Assembly: GCA_020736575.1 (NCBI GenBank)
Contig: JAGPYM010000004.1
Coordinates: forward strand, 682,001 to 746,000
From: Thelonectria olida
Lineage: Eukaryota; Ascomycota; Sordariomycetes; Hypocreales; Nectriaceae
DNA length: 64,000 bases
Reading direction: 5' to 3'
Of the stretch, positions 1 to 12,491 are shown in pieces. A program made the translations under genes and the position numbers. How positions within the stretch are numbered: the first letter of the stretch is position 1; each line of letters begins with the position of its first letter. A model generated the notes under the pieces. That model was not told the origin of the DNA. It did not search any database and worked only from the letters and a program-made list of their open reading frames with translations.

Positions 1-810
1 CTTCATGGCTGCAGGCTTGACTTGGTTGAGAGCGAGGGTGGAATGAAAGAGAGAAGGAATAAGCGATTGATGATGAAGATGTCTTTGTTGATGTTGCTGT
101 CTCTGGCAGCGGCGAGTCGAGGCTTCTTATGGCTCAAGGTTGTCAAGACTAAGTAAGAAGACTAAGGGTAAAGAGGATAGGATATGGAGACAGGAAAGAA
201 CAACCTCGTGAACAGGATGCTCGTTTTAGCTCCGCCGTCATACAAAAGGCCCGATGACGCAGAAAGCTTGATTGTATTCATGGGAACATGCAACGGGTGC
301 GTTCGGCTGCAGCGGTTGCTGGTTGCACTGCCGGGACTTTGCCTCTGGTCAAGGTTGGTTGTTGGCCTGCACCAGAGAGGGACTGGCCATGGATGTTGGA
401 GATGGTGCGACAAGCACGCGCAGGTAGCCGCCCTTTGTTGGTTCTGTTCTGTCTTCCTTTCTTTGTCTTGGATTAATTCAAGCGACTCCATGACGGCTGT
501 TGGTTCCAGGGATGTTCATGGTTCTCGCCCTCACCACAACGGGCATAGTCTTGCGCCACGAACCGGCACGTTGCAATCCCAACTTCGTGGAGATGCAGCG
601 CTTAATCCAATGGGAGAGACATGGCATGCGCCGGGGGTCCACCAGCCGGGGCGGGCGTGATGAGCGGCCAACTGCATAGCCGGAGCCGGGGCCGGGGCCA
701 GAGGCCGAAGTGGTCGCAGGGAATCATCTCGGGAGCGGGATGATGCGAGAAGTACATCGGGAGTTGATGTGCGAATAAATAGGTCCCTCAGATAATAAGA
801 ACGAGCTGCT

Positions 811-829
811 ATTATTATTATTATTATTT
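811..829. repeat. (ATT)n microsatellite
   Basis: About six consecutive ATT units followed by TTA, in an otherwise GC-balanced non-coding stretch. It is a simple sequence repeat. Confidence 0.85.
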
Positions 830-1590
830 ACCCGCGCCTTAACCTGCAATTAGACTAGGCTCCCGCCCCGCAGCTCTCAAAGGTCCTTGTCACGGCGGCT
901 ATTTATTATGCGGCGGCAACAGAGCAACATCCTTGCCGCCCCATGCAACAGTCACAGTGGCACAGTCAGTTGGAAGAAAAGGAAGTTGGTTAATTCTTCT
1001 TCCTTCATATCAAGACATATCCCTACCGACCAGCATCTTGTGACGACAGAACCAACCGAAACAACCCTCAACCACAACCACCACCAACAAGACGATCCTT
1101 CTCTCATTTCCTCGCCCTCTCACGCTTAACTCTCGACCCGACAACTCGGTAAATCATTAGCTATCTCAATATACATGGGATCGAGTCCAGTTTCAACTTT
1201 TCTGAAGACGACCAACGCAATCATCCGTTCTCTGTACGTGTAGAATCCGCTGTCATGCACCCTTTGCAGAAGATGAGCCCGTGACTACCCAACACGAATC
1301 TCAGTCGACAGGTGCATTGCAGTGCCTCTGCGTCCAAGTGAGTCTCGTGGTACCAACACTCCGATGCTCTGGACCATGGCATCATGCTAGGTTGCACTGG
1401 ATCGATGGGGAAAAATTCGTCGGCTCAATTCTGGCATGCATGCTGCAAATAGATGATGGCGAGATTCATCGAGGCGAATAACATGTCGTGGGCAGTTTCG
1501 CTACGTCTTCCGGCAAGTCGTGTGCCATGACTACTCGGCTCTAACTTGCGCCTTGTCTGCGCCATTGCATCAAAGGAAAACTCGCCATCC

Positions 1591-1620
1591 TTGTTGTTGT
1601 TGTTGTTGTTGTTGTTGTTG
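1591..1620. repeat. (TTG)10 microsatellite
   Basis: Ten perfect TTG units (CAA on the other strand). All six reading frames across it are open by composition only (poly-Cys, poly-Leu, poly-Val, poly-Asn, poly-Gln or poly-Thr), so the open frames over this patch should not be read as genes. Confidence 0.95.
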
Positions 1621-2969
1621 GGCACCTTGTGTAATAAAGGCATCGTATTCGAACACTTTGAAAAAGGCGCATGGGGGTTGTTTTCACCGCCGGGGTCAAC
1701 GCCGCCGAAACAAGCAACCAGAGAACTTTCAGCATCTCCTGGCATGAGAACACGGCACGCAGTGTCCCATGGTCTGTACGGAGTCGATGGTTAACAACGC
1801 TCATACCAGCTTTTGTGCAACCCCGTGTCTGCCGGTCAACTACTTGTATCAGTGCGTCTTATACGGAGCTGCCGCCGCTGTGTCGACCTCGGGTTTCCAC
1901 GTTGCACGTTTGCATCACGAGAACGAGAACTGGAATAGACCTGAAGATAACAAGTCAGTTTGACTATACCTCATCGGCCGGGACTTGGGAATTTTGGAAA
2001 GTATATTAGATTGAGTGTTGTCTTATATAAAACGGCAGTAGTCTTAGATAAAATCCCCCTGGACTTCTTGTCTGTGGCCTGCCGTTGTACAGCGCATCCG
2101 CATGTATCCTAGGCTACGAACATCCCTCCACCTCGTAACTTAGATGCTTGTTTCGCATTCCAAGTCTCCAACGGACTTCTTCTTCGTTTCTGGCTTGGTG
2201 TCGGGCCCAGTTGCTGCTTCGGGCCGCGATGCATTATGTTATCACGTTATGGTGAGGATCCGAGAAGGTTAACTTGGCGACACCAATCAATTATAAAAGG
2301 GCCTCTTGTTCCCTTTCGCCATCGGCTTCATGCATCTCACTCATATGTGCAACTACATGTTGTATCCTCGCTCAATTGTCCAGTTCTCATTCTCTACCCA
2401 CAAACCTGTTGACATCACACAGAGACAATCAAGCCTCACATCTTCCTACCACAAAATGCGTTAAAGAATTTCTGCATTCTTCTCTCGGCCAGACATGGAG
2501 TAATCTCGAAATATCTGGATCATTTTTCGAAGGATGAAGAAAGACTGAAATGACAGTCACACCGGTGCTGGCGACTAACTCGAGGAAGGAGAGGAGGAAT
2601 GAGACGGACGAACTCGACGCCGCCATCATTACACGGTGCTTGATACACTGTACACACATGACGCAAGTGGGGCTTTCTGCTTGGAACTACACGAGGGCTC
2701 TCCATACTAACGAGAGTAAGCAGGTATCTAGTATCCGTTATGCTCGTACAGTGCTCAACCCCATGGATTCTTACGCGTTATGGTCGGTGGGGATGGCCAA
2801 GAGCGACCGATGCGGCTTCAAAAGGCTGGACGCAGCTCCTGGATGATGCAGCAGATGAGAAGAGCTTGACTCGACACCGGTATTTCTAAGACTGAGATTA
2901 TAAGGATACGGAACCTCTTCTCACGTCTTTGACCATTATTCCCCCTCCAGAGCTCCAAAAAAAGACGCC

Positions 2970-4135
2970 ATGTCAGACGGAAACACGGCGCCTGCGGCTT
3001 CTGCTACTGCTGGTCGGCCACGCACAAGGCAACGGGTCCATAAACAACCTCCGCCATTGCCGGTACCGCATATTGAAGATGATGCTGCTGAGAGAAAGCG
3101 CGTCTTGAATGTCCTCGCTCAGCGCAGATACAGTAAGTCTACTGCTGTGGCTGGACACTGAATTCTCCATGCTAATCGGGCGTGTCAGGGGAGAGGAAAC
3201 GCCAAACCCGCCTCATGGGTAAGGCAACTTCGACTGACAAAGAGGCGTCTGGAACCAACGCCCAAGCACCGTCACCGTCTTCGTCGACAGACCTCCAAGT
3301 GGACGACACGGTGGACGTCGTCCGTACATCAACGACTCGGCCTGCCGACGTCTCTGTAACGACTCTTGCTCTTAGTCCTGGCATCCTGGCTGGCCTGGAC
3401 ATGGGGTTTACATCACTGGATCCTCTCGGCGACATGTCATTTCCTCCATGTCTCCAGCAAACCCTGACGCCGGGTACCTTAGATGAAGAGAACTCGGCAG
3501 ACCAACAAGACCTTGTGACCGCATCGGCCCTGAGCAGCCTTCCTACCACCATCGACCCCTTGATGATGAGCCATGTCCCTATGTCTGCAGACACCTACAA
3601 CCTTCCCTTGATCGGCTTCACTCTTGCCAAGGCCTTGGTACGCATTGCCGACCGTCTGGGATGCACAAATCATTGGGAGCTTGACTGTATCTCTCCTTTC
3701 AACCATGGGACGGGTACTCCCTCAGACCAGCTCCCAACGGCATGGAGGCCGACAGCCTCGCAAATCGTAGTGCCGCATCATCCCATATTTGACTTCTTGC
3801 CTTGGCCTGGAGTTCGGGACCGCATCATCAACATCATGTCGCTCCCGGACGAGATGCGGCCGACCAATGCAAAAGGTCCGCTGGCGCTTGTCAACTTTGC
3901 ATACGACGTCGAGGACGATGCCGAAGGGGTTCGCATCTTTGGCGATGACCCGTACGAGCCGGGCAGCTGGGAGGTTGGGCAGCTCTTGTTTGAGCGGTGG
4001 TGGTTCTTGTTTGATCGGGAAGTCATTGCGAATAGTAACCGATGGCGTCGGATGAGGGGTGCGCCGCCTTTGAGGCTGAAGGGCGCCAGTTTCTCTCATA
4101 GCACCGAAGGCTTGTCGTCCTCGACCACCGTGTGA
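2970..4135 (+). CDS. bZIP-type transcription factor with C-terminal DUF3425
   Basis: Exons 2970-3132 and 3189-4135 give 369 residues. The 56-nt intron has a GTAAGT donor, a GCTAATC branch site and a CAG acceptor. Joining restores the basic region: residues 42-64 hold N47-x7-R55 in NVLAQRRYR, the DNA-contact signature of fungal bZIP proteins. No leucine heptads follow; after about residue 66 the sequence becomes Ser/Thr/Asp-rich linker. Residues of roughly 185-345 match the DUF3425 domain that commonly accompanies this basic region, with FDFLPWPGVRDRI and a Trp-rich FERWWFLFDREV segment. The family acts in the nucleus as sequence-specific regulators, often of stress or secondary metabolism; targets cannot be read from the sequence. 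It stands alone, with 2.4 kb of non-coding DNA to the next gene and no biosynthetic cluster beside it. Confidence 0.85.
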
Positions 4136-6520
4136 TGATGGAGTGATGGCGTATGGGATTTGAACGAGAAGTCATGTAGTCTATGTATCTATGAATATTA
4201 TTGTTGTATCAACCCCCTCCCTTATGGAATACTACATAGTATTTCTAGAATCAACCTCTTTCCAAGGCGCGGAGGGTGTATTCTCTGAAATGGGTTCAAA
4301 TAGGACCAACTGCCACGGAGCTCTCAGTTGCTGCATGCTCTGGGCTGCCTGTTCCAGAGCTGCCGAGCTTACGGAGGGGTTGATGCAGGAGTATGGATCA
4401 TGGAGGGGTTGAGGCATTGAGAGAGGGTGGGATGGGTTTGAGGGAAACTTGGACGAACACGTGCCGACATGATGAGGGAGGGGCATTATTCAACGAAATG
4501 ATCTCGGGACGGTTGTCGTCTCAAAATCCCTCGCAATGAAGATTCGAAGGATCTCATATTCGCTTGAGTGGAAGTTGAAATTCGTGCCATTGAGGCGGCC
4601 TAAGCAGCAAGATGATTGGAACCTAGCCACTGGAACACGAGGGGCGATGAGTCCGTCGTGGATCGGTCTGACGGCCGAGGATTGATGGTCAGTCGGGCTA
4701 TTTCCATAGTAGACGGACACTTTTCATCTCCCCGAGACCTCGCTCTCCAGTGTCTTTGGCGGTGAGCGCGTCGAGTCGGAGCAATAGGTTCTGCCACATA
4801 TGTAGACTAGCGTCATTGAACAAGAGGCGTATGTACGAACACTGCGTAGTATGAAGTCGCCATAAGTACAGGTCTGTAGCTAGGCACGTCGATGACTGGT
4901 GTGGAGGGGTAAAAACTCGTTGTGCCGCGCCCTCTCCTCCGGTTCAGGGGACCGGTGAATTTGTGAACAACGTCTAAATGGCTCCCATTTGCTCCCGTCC
5001 CATGAAGCTACCCACTTTGCAAGCTTGATGCATGCATTGGGAGCGTCCAGGGGGGACAAGATCGGCGCCATGGTATTCAGGAACCTGACTGCAGCCAAAG
5101 GCCGGCATGTTTGGTATGTGCTGGTGAGATGGATGAGCTTCCACGGCACATACGAAGCACCTCGTAAGCAGCCAAGGTGGGGGACGGGAGGATTTGTGGT
5201 GTGTGATTCCTACTGCTACTGTCCACTACCCAGCCTGCGTATTCATATGTACACACGTACGAAAGTACTTGGTTGTGTTCCTGTGAACTCATGCTTGTGC
5301 AAGTGGCTCATGACGGGTGGAATGTTTTCTCGTTTAGTGTCCGAGGTCTCATGTTGGACCACTTGCGGACGCAGCAGCAGGTGGGGGGAGGGGGCCCATG
5401 ATGATGATGGTGGTGATGCAGTTAGCTGCAGGATGTTTCCTCGTGGCCGTGGAGAGGCAAAGCAGTAGCGGTAGTAGTAGTAGAGGCGAGTGTTTATTTG
5501 TCGTCTTGGGAGAATTTAGATTCAATGGCTGAGGTCTCTTTCTCACGCCATCATGGAATGAGTGTGAGCGGGAGATGGTGACTCCGAGACTGGACGTTTG
5601 GCCAACGGTGACCGACGGCAGCCTGGGGTGCACTAAAGCCCCGGCGTTCGGCGCCCGGGAGCGGCGCTGTGAAAGGTGGAAGGGTCAACGAGACCAGCGA
5701 GCCGCAGTGCACACCTCACACACGAACCAATCAGCAGCGGCGCAAGTCCTCTCGGAGCTGGAAACGGAGGCAAAGGATGGTCCCTGGGTTTTATTTAGCC
5801 TTGTTCAGCGGCGGTAGAACCGGGGGACCCGCGGGGTGGAAAAAGAGAAAGAGAGAAATTTGGATGGCGCCGGTCCGACCTGCCTGACGCTTCGCTTCAT
5901 GTCACTCCAGGTCGCTCTTGCTCATCTTTTTTCCCCGTCCGCCCTTTTCTTCTTTCCATTTTTTCCCTCTTTTACTTTTCTAGATTCACACTTTTGGTCC
6001 CTTCTTTAGAACAGTCACCTCCCTTGTTCTCTCATATAGTTAGACGAGCTGTTTCTCTGTTCTGATCCTACACCCATATCTTCTTCCCCTGCTGCTGCCT
6101 CTCCCTTGTCCGACCCCTCGTCTGGAGTTGCAGCGCAACCAAGAGCAAAAAAAAAAACCAATACCCCTCATCCCACCATAACGCCTCCCGCCTTAAAAAA
6201 ACCCTCCCATCCTAGGGTAGGTCACCACCACCTCTCCACCAAAACTGATCGACTCTTCGTGGTGTCTTTGTCTCATGACAACGACCATGACCTTGTCCTG
6301 GGTCCACGTTGTTCGAATCTTTACTCTACAACCTCAATTGCTCTCTTGCTGACTTCACCCTTTCTTCTTCTAGGTTCTGCCGCCTTTTCTTCCCCGCGCT
6401 TCTCCCCCGCAGATCTCCCCACGTAGCTCTTACAACTAGAAACCCCGCCGACGTCAACACCTAGACAACCTTCCGCCAAAAACCTTTTCTCTCCTTCGAT
6501 CGCCTCCCAATACCGCCATC
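4136..6520 (+). promoter_or_regulatory. Intergenic region with MTHFR promoter and leader
   Basis: Nothing protein-coding is supported between the bZIP stop and the MTHFR start. From about 5920 the + strand becomes strongly pyrimidine-rich (repeated TTTTC/CCTCTT runs to about 6110), the typical core promoter and start-site context of highly expressed filamentous-fungal genes. The stretch 5905-6216 contains no ATG, consistent with transcribed leader. A likely leader intron lies at 6217-6373 (separate entry). The left part (4136-5900) shows only short chance frames. Confidence 0.55.
6217..6373 (+). other. Probable 5'-leader intron of the MTHFR gene
   Basis: A GTAGGT donor follows CCTAGG. The 3' end has a CTGAC branch site, a long pyrimidine run of CTTTCTTCTTC type and a TAG acceptor at 6371-6373. 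Both upstream ATGs near the start codon (6274 and 6286) lie inside this segment. The remaining leader, 5905-6216 plus 6374-6520, has no ATG, so splicing would leave a clean leader. This is inferred from splice signals only. Confidence 0.5.
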
Positions 6521-8414
6521 ATGCACATTCGAGAGATGCTCGCCGAGGCCGAGGCCACCGGGAAACCCTCTTTCTCCTTTGAATACTTCCCCCCAAAGAC
6601 GGCCCAAGGTGTCCAGAACCTCTACGACCGCATGGACCGCATGTACAACTTCGGCCCCAAGTTTATCGACATCACCTGGGGTGCTGGCGGCCGCATTGCT
6701 GAGCTCACCTGCGAGATGGTCCTCCAGGCCCAGGCTGTGTACGGCTTGGAGACGTGCATGCACTTGACCTGCACCGACATGGGTGTCGAGAAGGTCAATG
6801 ACGCTCTCCTCAAGGCGTACAAGGCTGGTTGCACAAACATCCTCGCTCTGCGCGGTGACCCTCCCCGAGACCAGCACAAGTGGACTGCCACCGAGGGCGG
6901 TTTCCAATATGCCCGCGACCTCGTCAAGCATATCCGTGACACCTACGGCAACCACTTCGACATTGGTGTTGCTGGCTACCCCGAGGGTTGCGATGACAAC
7001 AAGGACGAGGACGAGCTAATCGATCACCTCAAGGAGAAGGTCGACATGGGCGCTACCTTCATTGTCACCCAGATGTTCTACGACGCCGACAACTTCGTTC
7101 GGTGGGCCGGCAAAGTTCGCGACCGTGGTATCACCATCCCTATTCTCCCCGGCATTATGCCCATCGCTACCTATGCCAGCTTCCTCCGCCGTGCCAACCA
7201 CATGCAGTGCAAGGTCCCCAAGGAGTGGATGGATGCACTCGAGCCCGTCAAGAATGACGATGTCGCCGTTCGAGAGATTGGCAAGACTCTCGTCGCTGAG
7301 ATGTGCCGAAAGCTCCTGAAAAATGGCATCTTCCATCTTCACTTCTACACCATGAACCTTGCCCAAGCCACCCGTATGGTTCTTGAGGAGCTTGACTGGG
7401 CTCCCAGTGTTGAGCGGCCCCTTCAACAAGCTCTCCCTTGGAAGCCTTCCAAGGGACTTGGCCGCCGCGACGAGGACGTCCGTCCCATCTTCTGGAGAAA
7501 CCGCAACAAGTCATACGTCATTCGTACTTCGGACTGGGACGAATTCCCCAACGGCCGATGGGGTGATTCTCGGTCTCCCGCCTTTGGCGAGCTGGATGCA
7601 TACGGCATTGGCTTGATTGGTACCAATGAAGCAAACCGCAAGAAGTGGGGTGAGCCCCAGACGATCCAGGACATTGCCAACCTCTTCGTCCGCTACCTTC
7701 ACAACCAGGTTGACTCTCTCCCCTGGAGTGAGGCTCCGCTCACATCCGAGGCCGACGAGATTCGAGAGGATCTCGTTGACCTCAACAAGCGAGGTCTCTT
7801 GACCATCAACTCCCAGCCTGCCGTCAACGGTGTCAAGTCGTCCCACCCCGTCCATGGTTGGGGTCCCTCCAATGGATACGTTTACCAGAAGTCGTACCTC
7901 GAGCTACTTGTCCACCCGGATGTCTTTGAGGAGATCTATAAGAGTGTCGACGGCCACCCCGATCTGACCTACTATGCGGTTACCAAGGATGGCGAGCTTC
8001 GGACGAACGCGCCTGGCGATGGACCCAACGCTGTCACCTGGGGAGTGTTCCCTGGCAAGGAGATTGTCCAACCCACCATTGTCGAGAGCATCAGCTTCTT
8101 GGCCTGGAAGGACGAGGCCTTCCGACTGGGTGTCGACTGGGCTCATTGCTACGACGCCAATACTCCCAGCAGGGCCTTGATTGACGAAGTTATGAATGAC
8201 TGGTACCTGGTTAACATTGGTAAGTATGATTCACCTAGCTGAATAGGTCAACTAGCTTACTCTCTCCGCAGTGAACAACGATTTCCACCAGACCAAGACG
8301 ATTTTCGAGCTTCTCAAGAACCTCGAGGTCAAGGGACTGACCACTCCTGCTTCTCCCAAGGCTGCATCTGTCACCAACGGCGCCGCCGAGAAGGAGGCTG
8401 CTCCCGCCAACTAG
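6521..8414 (+). CDS. met13: Methylenetetrahydrofolate reductase (Met13-type)
   Basis: Exons 6521-8219 and 8272-8414 encode 613 residues; the intron is 52 nt (GTAAGT...CCGCAG). The enzyme reduces 5,10-methylene-THF to 5-methyl-THF in the cytosol, supplying methyl groups for methionine synthesis. Residues of roughly 1-300 form the catalytic TIM-barrel domain, with the hallmark opening FSFEYFPPKT, QNLYDRMDRM, DITWGAGG, ALRGDPPRD, a GVAGYPEG segment and TQMFYD. The second half is the eukaryotic regulatory domain that binds S-adenosylmethionine (RPIFWRNR, INSQPAVNG, HGWGPSNGYVYQK, TWGVFPG). Similarity is closer to yeast Met13 than to other reductases I can recall. The join gives LVNIVNNDF, the usual family ending, followed by an Ala/Pro/Lys-rich tail of about 25 residues that is probably disordered. 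It is tail to tail with the RNA-binding protein gene. Confidence 0.97.
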
Positions 8415-9210
8415 GCGCCTGCAAGCGGAGCGGATGATGTACAACTTTGCATCTCCTACCGCGAACGGATGCGCCGCCCTTTTCTTATGAGATGGTTTTC
8501 TCGGCGTGTTCATTTCGGAAAAAACAACCATAAAGCATCGGTGCATGACTGGGCGTTTTCTTCTTTTCTTTCTTGACCTTTTCACCCTTCCTGCTTTCAG
8601 TTTTCAGTTTGGTTTTGGTTTTGATTTCATGTATGGAGCATCAACGGGGTGTCTTTTTCAACAAAAAGTTGCCATGGACCGCAGGGGAACGCACAAAGGG
8701 GCGCACAATACAAGTACACCCGGCGGGGCGCAGACGATTTCTCTTTTGTAGGGGGCGTGTTATGTTTGTTATATATCTCAACGATACCCCGCCGGCAAGG
8801 CCTATGGATGATGGATGACAATGATTTGGTTTTTCTTGGGTCGGGGAGAAGATTGGGGGTTGAGGGAAAAAGAGGCCACTCACACACATACAGAGGTTGA
8901 AACATGAGATGGGCATGATGGCATGGCAGAACGAGTGCAAAGGGCAATGCCGCGACAGAGGAGGACACGACAAGATACAAATGCCGGATGAATGATCCTG
9001 GCTAGGACACTTTCCAATCCCAGGGCCACAAGAAACTGCCCTTCCCTCTTCTGTCTGATTTGGCAGAAAACCCTACCCGCCATATCTTTTGGTTCTTCTT
9101 TTGCTTTTGTTGCATGCCTGATTATGCTGCGCCTGTGGCCTGTGTCCAATATTGTTCAACCCATGTCCAACACATGTAGTGTCATGCTGTTTCTACACGG
9201 CAGTGCCGTC
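8415..9210. other. Convergent 3'-UTR region
   Basis: The region lies between the stop of the MTHFR gene (+) and the stop of the RNA-binding protein gene (-). It is T-rich on the + strand just after 8415 (TTTTCTTCTTTTCTTTCTTG around 8550-8580), as expected of a 3' UTR. I see no gene. Confidence 0.6.
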
Positions 9211-11585
9211 TCACCACGCATCCTCCTCTGCCACCTCGTAGTCCATATTCACCGCCCTTTCTTCATTATGTGACACCAGCTCGCCCTCTTCTGCTTCTTC
9301 CTCGTGCTGATGCTGTAAATCAGCCATGGCGTCGCCCTTATCATCGCCAGCTGCGGCTGATGTCGACGTGCCGTTGCCGAATGAGCCCATTTTCATAGGG
9401 GGCAGTGGCGTGGACACCCAAGCCAGCTCGAGACGGCCGTCGATGCCCGGGAGTTCCTTGTTGTGCAGCGAGTAGTAGAACTTCTCTGCCGTCTTGCGGT
9501 CCTGGAAAGAAACGTGAGTGACGGTGGGAGACGGCACCACGGATTCAAACTCGCCAAGGTTCTGCGGTGGTGACTGTTAGTTTTCACTTTGCGAAAAGAC
9601 ACATCATCTCTGTTCGGGGGGAGAATAGGATACGTACGAGGAGGAAGTGCCTGAGAGACTCGTCTTTTTCTGGCGCTGTGAAGTCCACGCCTGTCACGGC
9701 GAGCTTCTTGGGCCGATTGTCGATCGAGTACTGCGCGTAGGCCGCGTGCATGTTGCCGCCCCCACGACCGGCGTAGCCGCCTCGCCCTCTGGGAGCGAAC
9801 CCCCTTCCGCGAGGACCTCCGCGTCCCCGATAGCCGCCTCGGGGTTGGCTGTATACGCTGCTCATGCCGTCATCCTCGGCGTCGGGGTCGAGACCGAGCA
9901 GTTTGGCCTCCTGCTCCAGGGCGGCGAGTTTGGCGCGCAGCATGTCCGGCCCTGATGAGGGCGCATCGCCGGTTTGGCCCATGAGCTTCGCTTGGAGCTT
10001 TTCGTTTTCCTCGCGATGTCGGGCCAGCAGCTCGTGCTGTTTTTGCTCCAAGTCTAGCCGCTGCTGTTCAATCTCTGCCCTTTTAGCCTCCCGTTCTTGC
10101 TGCTTCTTCTGGGCCTCGTCTTGTTTTCGCGCAAACTCCTCCATGTCGATCTCGGGCTCTTCCTCTACGGATGCGCTGGGATCGCCGGACCACTCGCCGC
10201 CGCTGGATACCGAGGGTGGTATCACGTCAGACCCATCCTTGTACCAGAAGACCCTGACGAAGCGATTATCAAAAATGACCTTTGGCGAGTTGTATGCTGC
10301 ATTGGCCGACCCCCACTTGTTGTACTTGATGATTGCTAGGCGTTTGTACGGCTGCATGGATACCTCCTCGATGGTGCCGAACTGGGAGAAGAAGCGCCGG
10401 ACCTCATCCTCGCTGAAGCTCTCCTCCGGGATGTTCTCCACTACGATGGTGCTCTTAGAACGGTCATGGATAGCTCCCTCGGCAGAGAAGGGGGCGCGAG
10501 GGCCGCCTTTCCTCCCTCTGTTTTTGCGCCCTCGGCTACCACGGCCCATATCAGGCGGTGGGAAAGCATACGGGTTCATCTGGCCGGCATGTGCCATAGG
10601 AAACATCGACATGGCCGGATCGTATTCTATATCAGTCTGAGTTAGAAAGCCACGAGACGTGGGAGGATCTGGATGAAACTCACCTTCATTAGGTTGTCCT
10701 CCCATCGTAGGTGGAGGCACGAAGATGGACTCGTTTCCATGATCGTACTGACATGTACTTCCGCGCGCGCAGTAGCCCTTCGTGTCGAAATCCCTACATC
10801 GACCTTTCCTCCGGGGTTGTTTTCTTCCGCCGCCGCGAGGCTGTGGCCATTGCATCATGTGAGCATTCTGGGGATACATGGCCTGGAGATGCATCAGAGC
10901 TTCCATGGGGTTATTTGGATCGAAGGGAGGGAAATTCGGCGGCGGGAGGAACCCATCGACATGTCGATCGCCCTTCTTGTCGTCGCCTCGACCTCCGCGA
11001 CCGCCCCGACGAGGTTGTTTCAAGGCTCGGCCAGCGTGCAGCAGGCCGTCTGGTGCATCGGGAAGGTCAATGTCGTCGCGATCGTGGAAACCGCGTTTCC
11101 TCGAGCCGTTGGGAGCGCCGGGATCGAACGAGCTCGGTTGAGGAGGAACCGGGGGGAGGAAAGGTACCTCGGCGCCGAGTTTCGGTGCTGGCGGAGCTCC
11201 AGGGACGAAGCTCCTGTAGGCGATGGCCTGGAAGACATCGTCGAGGAAGGCCTTTGGATCTGCCAATGGCTTAGTAAGTGACGCGCCAAAGAAGGTGTAG
11301 ACTGTATCCCAAGGTCTAGCTGAAGGCAAAGCACATACCTTCGGACAAGAAATCGGGAATCTCCTGCTCGCAGAGCTTCCGCACTGCGGCCTTGTCGCCA
11401 TCATGCTTCAGTAGGGCAATGACATATTCGGCGAGGACATCGGAATCGGCATCGGACCTTTGAGTAGAAATGTTAGCAAGAAGATTGATGGCGAGACCAA
11501 GCGATGGAGGAGAGACGAACGTGTCTTCGATGCGCTTCACAATCCAGGCCTTGAGCAGTGGCGCATCCTCTTCGGAGAACAGCAT
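9211..11585 (-). CDS. RBM26/27-like RNA-binding protein (CCCH finger, RRM, RGG)
   Basis: Exons 11585-11521, 11457-11339, 11259-10684, 10626-9638 and 9561-9211 (minus strand) encode 699 residues. Domains in order: an N-terminal PWI-like helical domain (about 1-75, with LKAWIVKRIEDTSDADSDVL); a CCCH zinc finger C216-x8-C225-x5-C231-x3-H235; an RRM at about 312-384 (STIVVENIPEES, VRVFWYKD); a charged coiled coil rich in Glu/Gln/Lys at about 417-470; an RGG-rich stretch at about 515-544; and a divergent C-terminal RRM-like fold at about 560-650 starting LAVTGVDFT. This order matches human RBM26/27 and fission yeast Rmn1, nuclear factors linked to exosome-mediated RNA turnover. That role is inferred from the family. 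The third intron (10683-10627, 57 nt) is divisible by three and stop-free, so an unspliced form would add 19 residues. Confidence 0.9.
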
Positions 11586-12491
11586 CGCTCTCGCTGACTC
11601 GGGCGCCGGAAGATTTCAGGTTGGGTAGGTCCTGGCAGTCGCGGTGCATTGGCGGGAGTGTTTAGGGAGAAGTGTCGTCTGCCGGGGTTCCCAAGTGAGA
11701 TGTCCCTTGTGGTGTTGAACAAAGCTCCGCGAGGTCGATTTTTGAAGGTTGCATCGAAGCGCCTAATTTTAGTCTTCGAATCTCGGGGCTGGAAAGTTGG
11801 AGTGTCGTCACACGGACGAATGTCAATGGCGGCAAATTGTGGAGACTTCTTGAGATCTAATGACTTGGGAGTGTTATAATATCAATTCACCCAAATTATC
11901 ATGTTCCGAGGTAACTCTTTGCTTTAAGTCAGTCTTTGAGAGCCTTGCACTGTATCGTCTCTAGAATTTAGGCGCAGTTGGTTAGGAATAAATAAACAAA
12001 CAGTCTTTAAAGGAACCTTGCACACAACCTGTAAACTTTCTCTCGCAATTATTCCTCTCGCCTTACTCGAACACTTGAGAGTTTACAGCAGTCCACTTAT
12101 CAACAACCCTCCCTGTCTGTCCTGCAACGACATGAACAACAAGGTTTCCCCCCATACAACTATCTTCCAACCTGTCAAGACCAAGTCTCAGCCTCCTCAC
12201 GCATTCACTTCATCGCTTTGGGGACTTTGATTGAACTTCATTCTAAACATTGTTGAACTTATCAAGTGACGACGTAACTACATGAAAGCCATATCGAGCT
12301 TCCTTTGGCGTCTAGCCTCAACCCAGCTCTCGACCTTTTTCTTTTGGTATTCGCTCAGCATGCCATCCTGAACTCAGAAGGAGTTCCTACATGGGATCGG
12401 GCATACATCCCGAATCCTCTCTACCAGCCGGTTGATATCATGTGCCCATTTTGGCACGAATGGTGATTCCATTGGCACATTAGGAAGCCGC
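11586..12491. promoter_or_regulatory. RNA-binding gene promoter and EF2 3' flank
   Basis: About 900 nt between the start of the RNA-binding protein gene and the EF2 stop, both on the minus strand. The side near 11586 must hold the promoter, and the side near 12491 the EF2 3' UTR. The middle is AT-rich (around 11870-12010). No gene is supported. Confidence 0.5.

Larger units (their letters stand above)
1..2969. other. Gene-poor region left of the bZIP gene
   Basis: I can support no gene here. Open frames exist on both strands (the longest is 158 codons at 184-660), but their translations resemble no family I know, have no convincing splice structure and are rich in Cys/Trp/Arg, as expected of chance frames. 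The stretch holds two trinucleotide microsatellites (listed separately). The right end (about 2860-2969) must carry the promoter and leader of the bZIP gene. A minus-strand ATG at positions 4-6 could start a gene running off the left edge, but only two codons are visible. Confidence 0.5.

Noticed and set aside
184..660. 158-codon + strand frame in the left end
   Set aside because: No known motif; Cys/Trp/Arg-rich chance-like composition; an overlapping frame on the other strand is nearly as long.
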